64,000 nucleotides of DNA from Phototrophicus methaneseepsis (GCF_015500095.1 NZ_CP062983.1:4650001-4714000); one strand, 5' to 3'. Positions 9,455-18,128 are shown, counted from the stretch's first letter. Numbers and translations are program-made. Notes: generated by a model not told the origin, from the letters alone.

Positions 9455-9483
9455 ATTATAATCGGGCACTATACAGGCGACAA
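9455..9483 (-). promoter_or_regulatory. Likely proBA promoter
   Basis: Minus strand: TTGTCG, a 17-bp spacer, then TATAAT (perfect -10). The expected start point leaves a leader of about 45 nt before proB. The -10 sits in the palindrome CCGATTATAATCGG, so it could also be an operator. No leader peptide or terminator is visible. Confidence 0.5.
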
Positions 9484-9543
9484 CACGCAAGACAACGCAC
9501 ATCACATTCAACAGCGCATTCAACAGTACCCAAAGGAACACCT

Positions 9544-10128
9544 GTGAGTACCGCCCAATCAAATCAAGATAAAGATATGCCCCATAGCACGCCTGCATCA
9601 CAAAACCAGCCAGAAGAAACCAAGCAGCAAACCTGTAGCATTACATTCCGCATCTATGATAACACCCGCTATGAGATCTTCCGGCGGTTTTACCTGCCCT
9701 TAGAGCGCTGGACACAGGACCGCAGCGGCATCGACATTGTGCGCCCGCTGGAAGAAACAGCCCCGCCGCGCCCTATGCTGAACACGCCTGCAGATTGGCT
9801 TATGCTGCTGCTGCCGAAAGACCTGGAAACACTGAATTTACCCGATGTCATCACCAGCGAGAAGCTGCTCACACAATGGGCGGATATAGATGTAAAGGCG
9901 CGTCTCGGTCAGGCTGATACATCCGAAAAACAGCGCTTGGCAGACTTTATGGACTTAATCGATTTTTTGAACGAGATTGACTTTACGATGACGAATTGTG
10001 AGAAGATCAGTCCGGATGCTGCTCGTCTATCTCTCATAGCACCCCAAACCCCGTTGAAAAAGCGTTACATCCTGGAGGAGCTGCTCATGTTCTTTGGCCT
10101 GTTCATCATAATTGATAGCGATTGCTAG
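9544..10128 (+). CDS. Hypothetical protein, divergent from proB
   Basis: 194 aa from GTG 9544, chosen because AAAGGA sits 6 nt upstream; the frame is open further 5' but that part is antisense to proB. I do not recognise the family. After a polar Gln/Ser-rich N-terminus of about 25 residues, the body reads as a soluble mixed alpha/beta protein ('CSITFRIYDNTRYEIFRRF', then 'TPADWLMLLLPKDLETLNLP'), ending in a hydrophobic stretch 'ELLMFFGLFIIIDSDC'. It may share the proB control region. A cytoplasmic location is likely; no function can be assigned. Confidence 0.6.
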   Translation: MSTAQSNQDKDMPHSTPASQNQPEETKQQTCSITFRIYDNTRYEIFRRFYLPLERWTQDRSGIDIVRPLEETAPPRPMLNTPADWLMLLLPKDLETLNLPDVITSEKLLTQWADIDVKARLGQADTSEKQRLADFMDLIDFLNEIDFTMTNCEKISPDAARLSLIAPQTPLKKRYILEELLMFFGLFIIIDSDC

Positions 10129-10316
10129 CGTGCAGCCCCTCAAAGCCGGAAAGTTTGTAGATACAAACGCAAATCAAAGCAATTTAAGCTGTATCATTAC
10201 AAAAACGTTTGTAAACTGATGTCAACGACGACACAAATAAAACACTTCATAAAATATGAAGTGATAACGAAACAGTTGTTTACCTGATCGATTCACCCTA
10301 GCGTTAGGATCGCGTT

Positions 10317-10907
10317 ATGCCGCAAAAACAACGCCGCCGCATCTACTGGACAACAGCCATCGTGTTCTTCGCGACGGTCTTCGTTGCGTTTGCCCAACCT
10401 GCGTTGAACTATGTCGTCGTCGCCGGGGATGTGCTGGATTTGATTGCGCTGGAATATGATGTTTCGCTATCTTGCGTCGCTGATGCCAACACGCTAAATG
10501 ATCCTGGCCTGATTTTCCCCGGTGATGTCATCACCATCCCCCAGGAGTGCCCCGCCTATAATGGTCAGAGCTATATCCCCGGCATTTCTGATCAGCGTGA
10601 TCAGGTGATCGGGCAGGGAGGCGGCAGCGTAAGCGTTATGGTGGAATCTCAGGGGCGGTTACGGACAACCTGTAACTACGACCCCATCTTGCAACGCAAC
10701 TTTAACGGCAGCACATATACGGTTCAGCAGTTCGATATGCTGGATTTCATCGCCTGTGACCTGGACGTCCAGACGAAGTGCCTTGCGGAAGCCAACAATC
10801 TCTCGAATCCGGGTTATTTGCAGATCGGGCAAGAGCTCAGTGTCGATGTCAGTTGCCCGGCCTGGGGCGAGCCTATCAGCAGTGAAGCCATTGAAAATAT
10901 CAGTTAA
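10317..10907 (+). CDS. Membrane-anchored or secreted protein with two LysM-like domains
   Basis: 196 aa. Residues 10-28 form a hydrophobic signal or anchor after a basic start (KQRRR). Two LysM-like modules follow: 'YVVVAGDVLDLIALEYDVSLSCVADANTL...IFPGDVITIP' (about 31-76) and 'YTVQQFDMLDFIACDLDVQTKCLAEANNL...LQIGQELSV' (about 132-180), joined by a Gly/Ser/Gln linker. Each module carries paired Cys residues that could form disulfides outside the cell. LysM domains bind peptidoglycan or chitin-like glycans. The second module lacks the usual GDTL, having FDML in its place. It stands alone between two intergenic gaps and ends at a strong terminator. Confidence 0.85.
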   Translation: MPQKQRRRIYWTTAIVFFATVFVAFAQPALNYVVVAGDVLDLIALEYDVSLSCVADANTLNDPGLIFPGDVITIPQECPAYNGQSYIPGISDQRDQVIGQGGGSVSVMVESQGRLRTTCNYDPILQRNFNGSTYTVQQFDMLDFIACDLDVQTKCLAEANNLSNPGYLQIGQELSVDVSCPAWGEPISSEAIENIS

Positions 10908-10942
10908 GCACATCGCCTTGGTTCAAGGTATGCTATAAAAAC

Positions 10943-10972
10943 AAAAGGGCACAGCTTACTGTGCCCTTTTTT
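10943..10972. terminator. Bidirectional terminator between LysM and aldolase genes
   Basis: AAAAGGGCACAG / CTGTGCCCTTTT form a perfect 12-bp stem with the four-base loop CTTA. It sits between the plus-strand LysM gene and the minus-strand aldolase ending at 11019, and its A and T arms suit both. Confidence 0.9.
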
Positions 10973-11018
10973 ATATCTGCTGATTCGATGTGCTGCCTCA
11001 GCGCGCAAACACTTCTCG

Positions 11019-11678
11019 CTATGCTTCCCACATGGGTTCATCACCACGGGCAACGGCGACAGCGTTCTTCAGGATTTGCCCACGGGAACGCAGACGAGAC
11101 GCGGGCCATGTACCATCCCCTGTGAGCCAACCCGCCATGCCAACCGCGACCGCCCCAGCCTGGATGAATTCCGAGGCATTGCTATCGTTGATGGCGCCGT
11201 TACACATAAACCGCATATGGTTCAGTGGGCCAAACATCGCTTTAAAGTAATCAATCCCCAGCGCGCCGATTGGGAACAACTTCAACAACTTCACGCCCAT
11301 CCCCCACGCAGCCACAGCCTCAGAAGGTGTTGCCACACCGGGTGCCATTAAGATATCGCGCGCCATAACAGCCTGGACGATCTCTCGCTGGAAGGCAGGC
11401 GACACGATGAAATCCGCCCCCGCATCCATCACGCGCACGGCATCTTCTACAGCCAGCACAGTGCCCATCCCAGCGCATACAGAATCGCCAAAGGTCTCTT
11501 TAACAGCCTGCATTGCTTCGATAGGCTGTTCTGAGTTATAGGTAAACTCAAAAACGCGGATACCTATTTCCAGCAACGTCTCGACCAATGGCAGCGCCAC
11601 ATGTGGCGGGAAAGCACCGCGCATCCCGGCAACGATGACGGTATCTTCAATCAGGTTATAGGCTTGTTCTGCGCGCAT
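11019..11678 (-). CDS. KDPG/KHG-type aldolase (2-keto-3-deoxy-phosphogluconate family)
   Basis: 219 aa, typical class I Eda-family length. Visible landmarks: 'VFEFTYNSEQPIEAM' (position of the catalytic Glu strand), 'GMGTVLAVEDA', 'FIVSPAF', 'LMAPGVATPSEAVAAWGMG' and the Schiff-base Lys in 'VKLLKLFPIGALG'. The phosphate-loop region reads 'FMCNGAI' where Eda has P-T-G-G-I, so the substrate may differ from KDPG. It would cleave a 2-keto-3-deoxy (phospho)sugar acid to pyruvate plus an aldehyde. RBS 'taggaggtt' is strong. It is the last gene of the long minus-strand run, behind a terminator that ends the aldo/keto reductase message. Confidence 0.85.
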   Translation of the reverse strand: MRAEQAYNLIEDTVIVAGMRGAFPPHVALPLVETLLEIGIRVFEFTYNSEQPIEAMQAVKETFGDSVCAGMGTVLAVEDAVRVMDAGADFIVSPAFQREIVQAVMARDILMAPGVATPSEAVAAWGMGVKLLKLFPIGALGIDYFKAMFGPLNHMRFMCNGAINDSNASEFIQAGAVAVGMAGWLTGDGTWPASRLRSRGQILKNAVAVARGDEPMWEA

Positions 11679-11694
11679 CTTAACCTCCTACAGC

Positions 11695-11720
11695 AAGAAA
11701 GGCGGGCCACAACCCGCCTT
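11695..11720 (-). terminator. Terminator between aldo/keto reductase and aldolase
   Basis: Minus strand: AAGGCGGG, loop TTGTGG, CCCGCCTT, then TTCTT. It lies downstream of the reductase stop and just before the aldolase RBS, so the aldolase may have its own promoter or depend on read-through. Confidence 0.65.
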
Positions 11721-11807
11721 CACAAATGATTGAGGAAATTGTAGTGTGTAATCTCACCAGATGCTACTGATTAGACCGGGCCATTTTTACGGCTGACCAT
11801 ATGCAGC

Positions 11808-12755
11808 CTAGTCGCCATCCAATATCTCCTGGATTTCGTCAACGACATCCTCAGCGAGGTTTACACCGGCGGCTTTGACATTATCCTCTAACTGTGAGAC
11901 GCGTGTCGCACCTGTAATGACGCTGCTCACACCCGGCTGGCGCAGATTCCAGGCCAGAGCCAATTGTGCACGCGTCAGGCCGAGATCTTCCGCAATCGGC
12001 TTGAGCGCACGTACACGCTCGACATTTTCATCCGTGAACAAGCGTTGACGCGCCCAATCCTGCCGTCCAAGGCGAGAATCTTCCGGTACGCCATCATCGT
12101 ACTTACCCGTCAGCATCCCCTGTGCCAGCGGCGAGAAGGTCACCAAGCCGATGCCGCGAGGTTCTGTAGCGGGTAAAATTTCACTTTCTACCCGTTCCCG
12201 GTACAGCATAGAATAATTGGGCTGCTCCACCTGGGGCAAATGCCAGCCATAACGCAAGCAAATTTCATAAGCCTCAACGATCTTGCTGGCAGGCCATTCT
12301 GAGGTTCCCCAATACATGACTTTGCCCTGTTCGATGATGTCGTTCATAGCGCGGGCTGTTTCGTATATCGGCGTTTCGGGGTCCGCCCGGTGGCAAAAGT
12401 ATATATCAATGTAATCCATGCCCAGGCGTTCCAGCGTCCCATCAATGCTTTCCAGAATATGCTTGCGCGATAAGCCACGATCATTAACATCGTCACTCAT
12501 CGGCCAGAACAACTTACTGGAAACAACCAGCGTTTTACGTGGGAACTGATTGAGGATGGTCCCCATCTCTTTTTCAGCTTCACCGTTACCATAAGCATCT
12601 GCCAGATCAAAAAAGTTGATGCCTTTTTCATAGGCGGCTTCTACGATAGTACGGTTCAGGTCACGGGCTACCGAGCCTTCGCCAAAGTTAATCCAGCCAC
12701 CGAGCGAGATAACACTCACTTTCATCCCTGCATGACCAAGACGACGATACTGCAT
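11808..12755 (-). CDS. Aldo/keto reductase, potassium-channel beta-subunit-like
   Basis: 315 aa from ATG 12755 (MQYRRLGHAGMKVSVISLGG), chosen because AGAGGAG lies 8 nt upstream; an earlier in-frame ATG at 12854 would overlap a terminator hairpin. TIM-barrel AKR signatures: 'FFDLADAYGNGEAEKEMGTIL' (Asp and Tyr of the tetrad), 'VVSSKLFW' (Lys), 'IDIYFCHRADPETPI' (His), and the NADPH-binding end 'PGVSSVITGATRVSQLEDN'. It is expected to reduce aldehydes or ketones with NADPH; the substrate is unknown. It sits between livM and the aldolase with terminators on both sides. Confidence 0.92.
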   Translation of the reverse strand: MQYRRLGHAGMKVSVISLGGWINFGEGSVARDLNRTIVEAAYEKGINFFDLADAYGNGEAEKEMGTILNQFPRKTLVVSSKLFWPMSDDVNDRGLSRKHILESIDGTLERLGMDYIDIYFCHRADPETPIYETARAMNDIIEQGKVMYWGTSEWPASKIVEAYEICLRYGWHLPQVEQPNYSMLYRERVESEILPATEPRGIGLVTFSPLAQGMLTGKYDDGVPEDSRLGRQDWARQRLFTDENVERVRALKPIAEDLGLTRAQLALAWNLRQPGVSSVITGATRVSQLEDNVKAAGVNLAEDVVDEIQEILDGD

Positions 12756-12773
12756 AGTCGTTTCTCCTCTCTT

Positions 12774-12797
12774 ATAAAAAGCGAGCCACAACCCGCT
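12774..12797 (-). terminator. Terminator at the end of the liv operon
   Basis: Minus strand: AGCGGG, loop TTGTGG, CTCGCT (6 bp with one G-U), then TTTTTAT. It uses the same six-base loop as the terminator at 11695-11720. Confidence 0.65.
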
Positions 12798-12887
12798 CCA
12801 ACATTTTTCTACAAGAGATTTTAGTGGGGCGCTATGCCAGATGCCATGCGCCACTTATAACCATAAAACAGAACACAGCGGTCAAGG

Positions 12888-14000
12888 CTAATCCGGCACT
12901 TTCCGGCTGAAGCGTGTGCGCAGCCGCTGCCAGGTCCCCACGACACCATAAGGGAACACCAGCACTACCAGGACAAAGATAAAGCCTAAGATGAGTTGCC
13001 AGCGCTCGCCAATATCAATTGTGAGAGGGCCAATCGTGATGACAGCCTCTCGCAGGAAGTTCTCCAGCAAGTGCATGCCCCCCGCGCCGATGACCGGCCC
13101 CGTAAAGGTGCCTACACCGCCGATGATGGTCATCAACAGCGCATCAACCGTCACGCCAACATTCAGAATTTCTGGTCGTGCTTCCTTGTTCATAATCGCA
13201 AGCAGCATACCCGCCAATCCGGCCAGCATACCCGCCGTTGTGATCGAAAACAATTTATAGCGCAGGGTATTGTAACCGAGCACCTGGGCACGTTCTTCAT
13301 TCTCACGGATCGCCTGGAACACACTGCCCACCGGGGAATTCACCAATCGCCGGATCAATAAGAAGGCGAAGACGAACAACGCTAGCCCCACGTAATACAC
13401 GGCGATGCGGTTGCGCGACGGGTCAATCCACTCTGGCAGAGAGGCGACATTAAGGCCATCCTCGCCATTCGTCAGTGGCAGCCCACGGAAGAACAGCCAG
13501 CCCATCTCCGCAATCGCTAAGGTAAAAATGGCGAAGTAGATACCACGCAATCGCAGCGAGACAATCCCTATGAAGAAGCCAATCACCCCGGTGACGAGCA
13601 GCACCACCAGCAGAGAAACGACCAACGCTATATTGGGGTCCATGCCGCCAAATTCCAGGATGATGCCCATCAGGTAACCACCCAGGCCAAAAAACAAAGC
13701 ATGGCCGAAGGAGATCACCCCTGTAAAACCGAACATCAGATTATAGCTCATGACCAGCACAGCCAGCCCGAAGACGTTAATCAATATAGACTGCGCATAG
13801 ACGGATTCGCCGCGCATCACCATACGATCACCACGGGGCGTCCCAAAGGGACTGTCACCCGTCAGCCAGCCAACCAGAAACGGGAAGATCAGCAAAAAGA
13901 TCAGCACCAGCCAGTAAAACCAATTCTCACGGATACCTGCCAGGATGCCGCTGCTACTGTTGGAAGCCTTTGCAGTCGATGTCATCGGTATATCTGCCAT
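12888..14000 (-). CDS. livM: Branched-chain amino acid-type ABC transporter permease
   Basis: 370 aa integral membrane protein with about ten hydrophobic segments after a polar N-terminus of about 25 residues. The LivM signature is clear: 'MFGFTGVISFGHALFFGLGGY', 'LRLRGIYFAIFTLAIAEM', 'FQAIRENEERAQVLGYNTLRYKL' and 'AGMLAGLAGMLLA'. It forms the translocation pore with LivH. Its ATG overlaps the livH stop by one base (TAATG), implying translational coupling. Last gene of livJGFHM. Confidence 0.93.
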   Translation of the reverse strand: MADIPMTSTAKASNSSSGILAGIRENWFYWLVLIFLLIFPFLVGWLTGDSPFGTPRGDRMVMRGESVYAQSILINVFGLAVLVMSYNLMFGFTGVISFGHALFFGLGGYLMGIILEFGGMDPNIALVVSLLVVLLVTGVIGFFIGIVSLRLRGIYFAIFTLAIAEMGWLFFRGLPLTNGEDGLNVASLPEWIDPSRNRIAVYYVGLALFVFAFLLIRRLVNSPVGSVFQAIRENEERAQVLGYNTLRYKLFSITTAGMLAGLAGMLLAIMNKEARPEILNVGVTVDALLMTIIGGVGTFTGPVIGAGGMHLLENFLREAVITIGPLTIDIGERWQLILGFIFVLVVLVFPYGVVGTWQRLRTRFSRKVPD

Positions 14001-15016
14001 TAGCGCGCCTCCCCAAACAAACCTTGTGGCCGCACCAGCAACACCAATACCAGCAGCAGCATAGGCGTGATCGTCGAGAGCACAGGCAGGCTCACCTGAA
14101 TGCTGTACTGCTGCATGGTCGCCATGGCTAACCCGACGATGATGCTGCCGACAGCGGTACCCTCATAACTGCCCAGGCCACCCAGCACAATCACTGCGAT
14201 GGCCGCAATCAGGAAGGTGCTGCCCAGGCTAATCGTCGCACCCAAGAAAGGCGCTGCAACTGCGCCACCAAAGGCCGCCACAGCACAACCCAGCGTGAAG
14301 ACCAGCGTGAAGACAACGCGCACGTTAATCCCCAACGCGCTGACCATCTCCGGGTCTTCTACCCCGGCGCGGACGATGATGCCAATCTGCGTGCGCCGCA
14401 GCAAAAAAGCGATGCCGAAAATGAGCAGCAACCCTACAGCGATCACAAATAAGCGATACATGCTAAAGGCCTGCCCAAATAACATGAACTGCGCATCCCG
14501 GATGCTAAAATAGTCGGTCCAACTATAGGGCGTCGTGTTCCAGATGCCCTTAATCGCCTCCAGCATGATGATCGACACACCGAAGGTCAGCACCAATTGG
14601 AATAAAGGCCGATCATATAATGGGCGCAGCAAAAAGCGCTCCAGGGCCCAACCCAGGATGCCCCCGACGATCACCGCAACGATGACGCCAATCACAAAAC
14701 GGATATTGGGGTCCGGCACCGCTTCCGTGATATTGAAGATGCCCGTTGAATGCTGCAAATCATAAGCGAGGTACGCCCCCACCATGAAATAAGCGCCCTG
14801 AGCGAAGTTGAGGATATCCATCAGGCCAAATACCAATGACAGGCCCGACGCCACCAAAAACAACAGCATCCCCTGGAACAAGCCAGAAATCAGCGTGATG
14901 CCAAAGCTGCTCAGTTCAAATTCCGATGTATACAGCGCGAACACGACCACAGCGACGATCATCCCAAGGACGAGCAGCCATGCATCGCGTTTATCGCCTA
15001 ATAAGCCCTTACCCAT
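14000..15016 (-). CDS. livH: Branched-chain amino acid-type ABC transporter permease
   Basis: 338 aa from ATG 15016 (MGKGLLGDKRD), chosen because AGAGAGG lies just upstream and because a longer start would run into livF. It is a multi-pass membrane protein with the LivH motifs 'GLSLVFGLMDILNFAQGAYFMVGAYLAY', 'RRTQIGIIVRAGVEDPEMVSALGINV' and 'VIVLGGLGSYEGTAVGSIIVGLA'. It pairs with LivM. It starts 22 nt after livF ends and overlaps livM by one base. Confidence 0.93.
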   Translation of the reverse strand: MGKGLLGDKRDAWLLVLGMIVAVVVFALYTSEFELSSFGITLISGLFQGMLLFLVASGLSLVFGLMDILNFAQGAYFMVGAYLAYDLQHSTGIFNITEAVPDPNIRFVIGVIVAVIVGGILGWALERFLLRPLYDRPLFQLVLTFGVSIIMLEAIKGIWNTTPYSWTDYFSIRDAQFMLFGQAFSMYRLFVIAVGLLLIFGIAFLLRRTQIGIIVRAGVEDPEMVSALGINVRVVFTLVFTLGCAVAAFGGAVAAPFLGATISLGSTFLIAAIAVIVLGGLGSYEGTAVGSIIVGLAMATMQQYSIQVSLPVLSTITPMLLLVLVLLVRPQGLFGEAR

Positions 15017-15038
15017 AAAAAGACCTCTCTTCCGGTGC

Positions 15039-15758
15039 TTATGCCACGCCGAGATAGCGCTGCACAAGCGCACTGTCTGTTGTCAGGTCGGCCATGCTGC
15101 CGCTGGCGACACTGCATCCATCGTCAATGATCACGTAATAATCCGCCAGCAAGCTCGCTACTCTGAAGTTCTGCTCCACCAGCAGCACCGTCTTGTTAGC
15201 GGCCAATGTGCGTATCGCGCTGATAAGTTGTTGAATGATGATCGGAGCCAGCCCTTCGCTGGGTTCATCAATCAGGAGCAAGCCGTTATCCGGCACCAGG
15301 GCGCGCGCAATCGCCAGCATTTGCTGCTGCCCGCCGGAAAGATGTCCTCCTGGCAGGTGAATGAGGCGTTTGAGATCAGGGAATAGTTCAAAGATAAAAT
15401 CCTCGCTTCGTTCGAGGTCGCCGCGTTTACGGCCTGCGATCTGTAAATTCTCCCTTACAGAAAGTTCCTTGAAGATAGCCCGATGCTCCGGCACATAGCC
15501 GATACCCTTCTGGGCAATGTGATGTGCGCTCCTGCCCACCAGCGATTCACCCATATAGGCGATGTGGCCCTGCGTCACATTGTTAAGGCCCATAATGCTG
15601 CGGAGGGTGGTCGTCTTGCCTGCGCCATTACGCCCCAGCAGGACGGTAATCGCTCCCTTTGGCACACTCACGGAGACGCCTTCCAGAATATGGAACTGCC
15701 CGATGAACGCATGAATATCGCGCACTTCTAAAATCGTTTCGGCTGGTTTCTCGTTCAT
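15039..15758 (-). CDS. livF: Liv-type ABC transporter ATP-binding protein
   Basis: 239 aa ATPase. Walker A is 'LLGRNGAGKTTT', the signature is 'LSGGQQQMLAIARAL', Walker B is 'LLLIDEPSEGLAP', and the switch His is in 'VLLVEQNF'. Q-loop context: 'GIGYVPEHRAIFKELSVRENL', typical of LivF. It works with LivG on the cytoplasmic face. Its start overlaps the livG stop by 4 nt (ATGA). Confidence 0.95.
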   Translation of the reverse strand: MNEKPAETILEVRDIHAFIGQFHILEGVSVSVPKGAITVLLGRNGAGKTTTLRSIMGLNNVTQGHIAYMGESLVGRSAHHIAQKGIGYVPEHRAIFKELSVRENLQIAGRKRGDLERSEDFIFELFPDLKRLIHLPGGHLSGGQQQMLAIARALVPDNGLLLIDEPSEGLAPIIIQQLISAIRTLAANKTVLLVEQNFRVASLLADYYVIIDDGCSVASGSMADLTTDSALVQRYLGVA

Positions 15759-16543
15759 CCGTGACCCCCTGCCATCTCTTCGACGCTGCCATATAGCTCG
15801 CCCAGGTAGACTTCCTGTACGGTACGATTGGCGGCAATCTCCGAGGGTGTACCCTCTGCCAGTACTTCGCCCTGGTTCATCACGCTGATGCGATCAGAAA
15901 TGCCCATGACCACATTCATATTATGCTCAATCATCACGATGGTCTTACCTTCGCGCTGGCGCACACTGTTGATGATCTCGATCAACTCCGGCACCTGCTC
16001 TGAAGCCATGCCCGCCGTGGGTTCATCCAGCAGCAGCACCGATGGATCCGGCGCGAGCAGCATCGCCAGTTCCAGTTTGCGCTTCCCCCCATGTGGCAGC
16101 AGGGTCGCAGGGGTATGGATCTGCTCACTCAGGCTTACCATATCCAGCACAACCAACGCGCGCTCAATGAAATGGTCGAAGTGGGCCGCTCGCCGCCAGA
16201 AGTTAAAGGTATGGTCACTAGTCGCCTGGGCTGCAAGCCGCACATTTTCCAGTACGGTCAGGTTGGGGAAGATATTCGTAATCTGGAAGGACCGCCCAAT
16301 CCCCATATGAATGCGCTTATAGAGCGGCACAAGGGTTATATCTTCGCCCTTAAAATATACAGAGCCGCGCGTCGGTTTATAGCGACCACTCAGCAGATTA
16401 AAGAAGGTCGTCTTGCCCGCGCCGTTTGGCCCGATGATGCTGTGCATCGACCCCGCCGCCACATCCAGGCTCACATCCGCGACGGCGATCAAACCGCCAA
16501 ATTCTTTACGCAGGTTCACCGCCTGCAAAATAACATCGCCCAT
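15755..16543 (-). CDS. livG: Liv-type ABC transporter ATP-binding protein
   Basis: 262 aa ATPase. Walker A 'IIGPNGAGKTTFFN', LivG-type 'GIGRSFQITNIFPNLTVLENVRLAA', signature region 'LLPHGGKRKLELAMLLAPDPS' (the usual LS[GY]G is replaced by LPHGG), Walker B 'VLLLDEPTAGM' and 'IVMIEHNMNVVMG'. The changed signature loop also occurs in some LivG-like proteins and need not abolish function, but it is a deviation. It lies 103 nt after livJ, with a long hairpin in that gap. Confidence 0.93.
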   Translation of the reverse strand: MGDVILQAVNLRKEFGGLIAVADVSLDVAAGSMHSIIGPNGAGKTTFFNLLSGRYKPTRGSVYFKGEDITLVPLYKRIHMGIGRSFQITNIFPNLTVLENVRLAAQATSDHTFNFWRRAAHFDHFIERALVVLDMVSLSEQIHTPATLLPHGGKRKLELAMLLAPDPSVLLLDEPTAGMASEQVPELIEIINSVRQREGKTIVMIEHNMNVVMGISDRISVMNQGEVLAEGTPSEIAANRTVQEVYLGELYGSVEEMAGGHG

Positions 16544-16577
16544 AAGCGACCTTTACTCATTATCCTACGATCAGTAG

Positions 16578-16611
16578 ATGGGTGAGGCATAGCAAGCCAT
16601 GCCCCACCCAT
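16578..16611 (-). promoter_or_regulatory. 16-bp intercistronic hairpin between livJ and livG
   Basis: The two 16-nt arms (16578-16593 and 16596-16611) pair completely with two G-U pairs and a two-base loop. No T tract follows on the minus strand, so it is not a typical terminator. In this position it would block 3' decay of the livJ message. Confidence 0.75.
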
Positions 16612-16646
16612 TGAACAACGGGTTCATCTGAACGATTGACTCGTCG

Positions 16647-18035
16647 TTAGCCGCCCGATTCCTCTGTGGCTTCTTCGGTCATATCTTCGGACATGTCGCT
16701 TTCCATGTCTTGGCCCATGTCACCCATACCGGCTTGGATAGATTCCATGAATTCTGCGTCCATGTCACAACGATCAGCCATAGATTCTGGCAGAGAGCAT
16801 GGCGGGGCCGTATCCAATGCGGAAACTTCCGACAGCAGTTCCAGGAATTTGTATTCAGGATCATCCAGGTTATCCAGGCGAGCGATATACATCGGCACCA
16901 GCGCTTGATGATCCGATGGGCGCACGTAGTAAGTGCCCTTCGGCCCTTCGAAGACGAGGCCCTCAACAGCCGGGATCATCGCTTCTGGCAAGGTATCGCC
17001 TTCCGTCGCGCTGACGGTTTCATAAATTGCCTGGGCTGTCGCAAAGCTGCATTCTGTGAACAGGTCTGGGTAATCTGTTTCGCCAGTTAACGGATTGGGG
17101 AAGTAAGCAACGTGCTTTTCTACCAGCCAGTCATTGGCTTCTGTCTGCGGGAACGTGTAGTGATACACAATCCAGCTCACGCTGCCGATGGTGCTGGGGT
17201 CGCTGACTGCGACGATGTCGTTGCTATTGAAAGCGCCGACAACCGCCATCTGGTCACCTACGCCCAGTTCTTCGAGCTGCTGATACAGCGGAACGGTGGT
17301 ATCGCCAGCCCAGATTGGCAGCAGCACATCAGCCCCACTATTCATGACTTCTTGCAAGTAACTTGTGAAGTCCGATGTTTCCAGCGGTGCGTAGATCGTA
17401 TCCTGGACGAAGGTCACGCCATAAGCGGATAACGTCGCTTCGAAGGCGGCAGCACTCGCACGGCCGAAGTCATAATCCGCCGCCAGGATGACCCAATTTT
17501 CACCCAGACCTTCCGTGGCAAATGTCGCCAGGGCCAGCGAATCCTGGATGGTATTACGGCAAACGCGCACAGTATTCACATTGAAGGATTCACCTGTAAT
17601 GCTTGGCGAAGCGCCCGGTGCTACGTACAACATCACTTCGTTATCGAGCGCGACCTGCTGCAAGCCGAGCGTCACACCGGAGCTTGGCGCACCGACAAGG
17701 ATTTCAGCACCTTCAGATTCGATCAACTCACGGGCCTGGTCTGCTGCCACTGCCGGATCGCTGCCATTATCGCGCACAAGGATTTCCACCGGTCGGCCAG
17801 CAATCTCGACTGCTGCCAGGGCATCATCGACACTGTCGTAATCTGCCGGATCGATACCAGCGGCGTATAGCAAGCCCAGCTTGAAGCCATATTCCAGTTC
17901 ATAGCCATAGACCGTCAATGCACCGCTCTCGTCGGTCAAGATACCGATTTTGAGTGGCTCACCTTCCTGGGCAGCCGTCACGCCGACCAGCAGAACGAGT
18001 GCTGTAACCATCAAAATAAGGGTTTTACGAAGCAT
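16647..18035 (-). CDS. livJ: Periplasmic-type substrate-binding protein of the Liv (HAAT) transporter
   Basis: 462 aa from ATG 18035 (MLRKTLILMVTALVLLVG), chosen for AGGAGG at good spacing and because it gives a clean Sec signal ending near 'VTAAQE'; no lipobox Cys is present. The mature part is a type I periplasmic binding fold: 'PLKIGILTDESGALTVYGYELEYGFKLG' start, 'ILVGAPSSGVTLG' and 'YDFGRASAAAFEATLSAYG'. The last 35 residues are a Met/Asp/Glu/Ser-rich acidic tail. It delivers substrate to LivHM. The ligand may be a branched-chain amino acid, amide or carboxylic acid; the flanking acyl-CoA ligases favour a carboxylic acid. Confidence 0.93.
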   Translation of the reverse strand: MLRKTLILMVTALVLLVGVTAAQEGEPLKIGILTDESGALTVYGYELEYGFKLGLLYAAGIDPADYDSVDDALAAVEIAGRPVEILVRDNGSDPAVAADQARELIESEGAEILVGAPSSGVTLGLQQVALDNEVMLYVAPGASPSITGESFNVNTVRVCRNTIQDSLALATFATEGLGENWVILAADYDFGRASAAAFEATLSAYGVTFVQDTIYAPLETSDFTSYLQEVMNSGADVLLPIWAGDTTVPLYQQLEELGVGDQMAVVGAFNSNDIVAVSDPSTIGSVSWIVYHYTFPQTEANDWLVEKHVAYFPNPLTGETDYPDLFTECSFATAQAIYETVSATEGDTLPEAMIPAVEGLVFEGPKGTYYVRPSDHQALVPMYIARLDNLDDPEYKFLELLSEVSALDTAPPCSLPESMADRCDMDAEFMESIQAGMGDMGQDMESDMSEDMTEEATEESGG

Positions 18036-18091
18036 AATTTGCCCTCCTGAGCACATAAGATGCCTTTTACAGAACTTTATTTGGTGAATTA

Positions 18092-18105
18092 CAGGGCATG
18101 CCCTG
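18092..18105. promoter_or_regulatory. Perfect 14-bp palindrome upstream of livJ
   Basis: CAGGGCATGCCCTG lies in the 93-nt gap between the acyl-CoA ligase and livJ, 57 nt before the livJ start. It may be an operator for a dimeric regulator; no binding protein is identified. Confidence 0.4.
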
Positions 18106-18128
18106 GTCATTCCGTGCAAATCAGCGCC

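Noticed and set aside
9149-9601. A minus-strand frame of 150 codons upstream of and overlapping proB.
   Set aside because: It lies in another frame of proB and its promoter, with Arg/Ser-rich nonsense composition.
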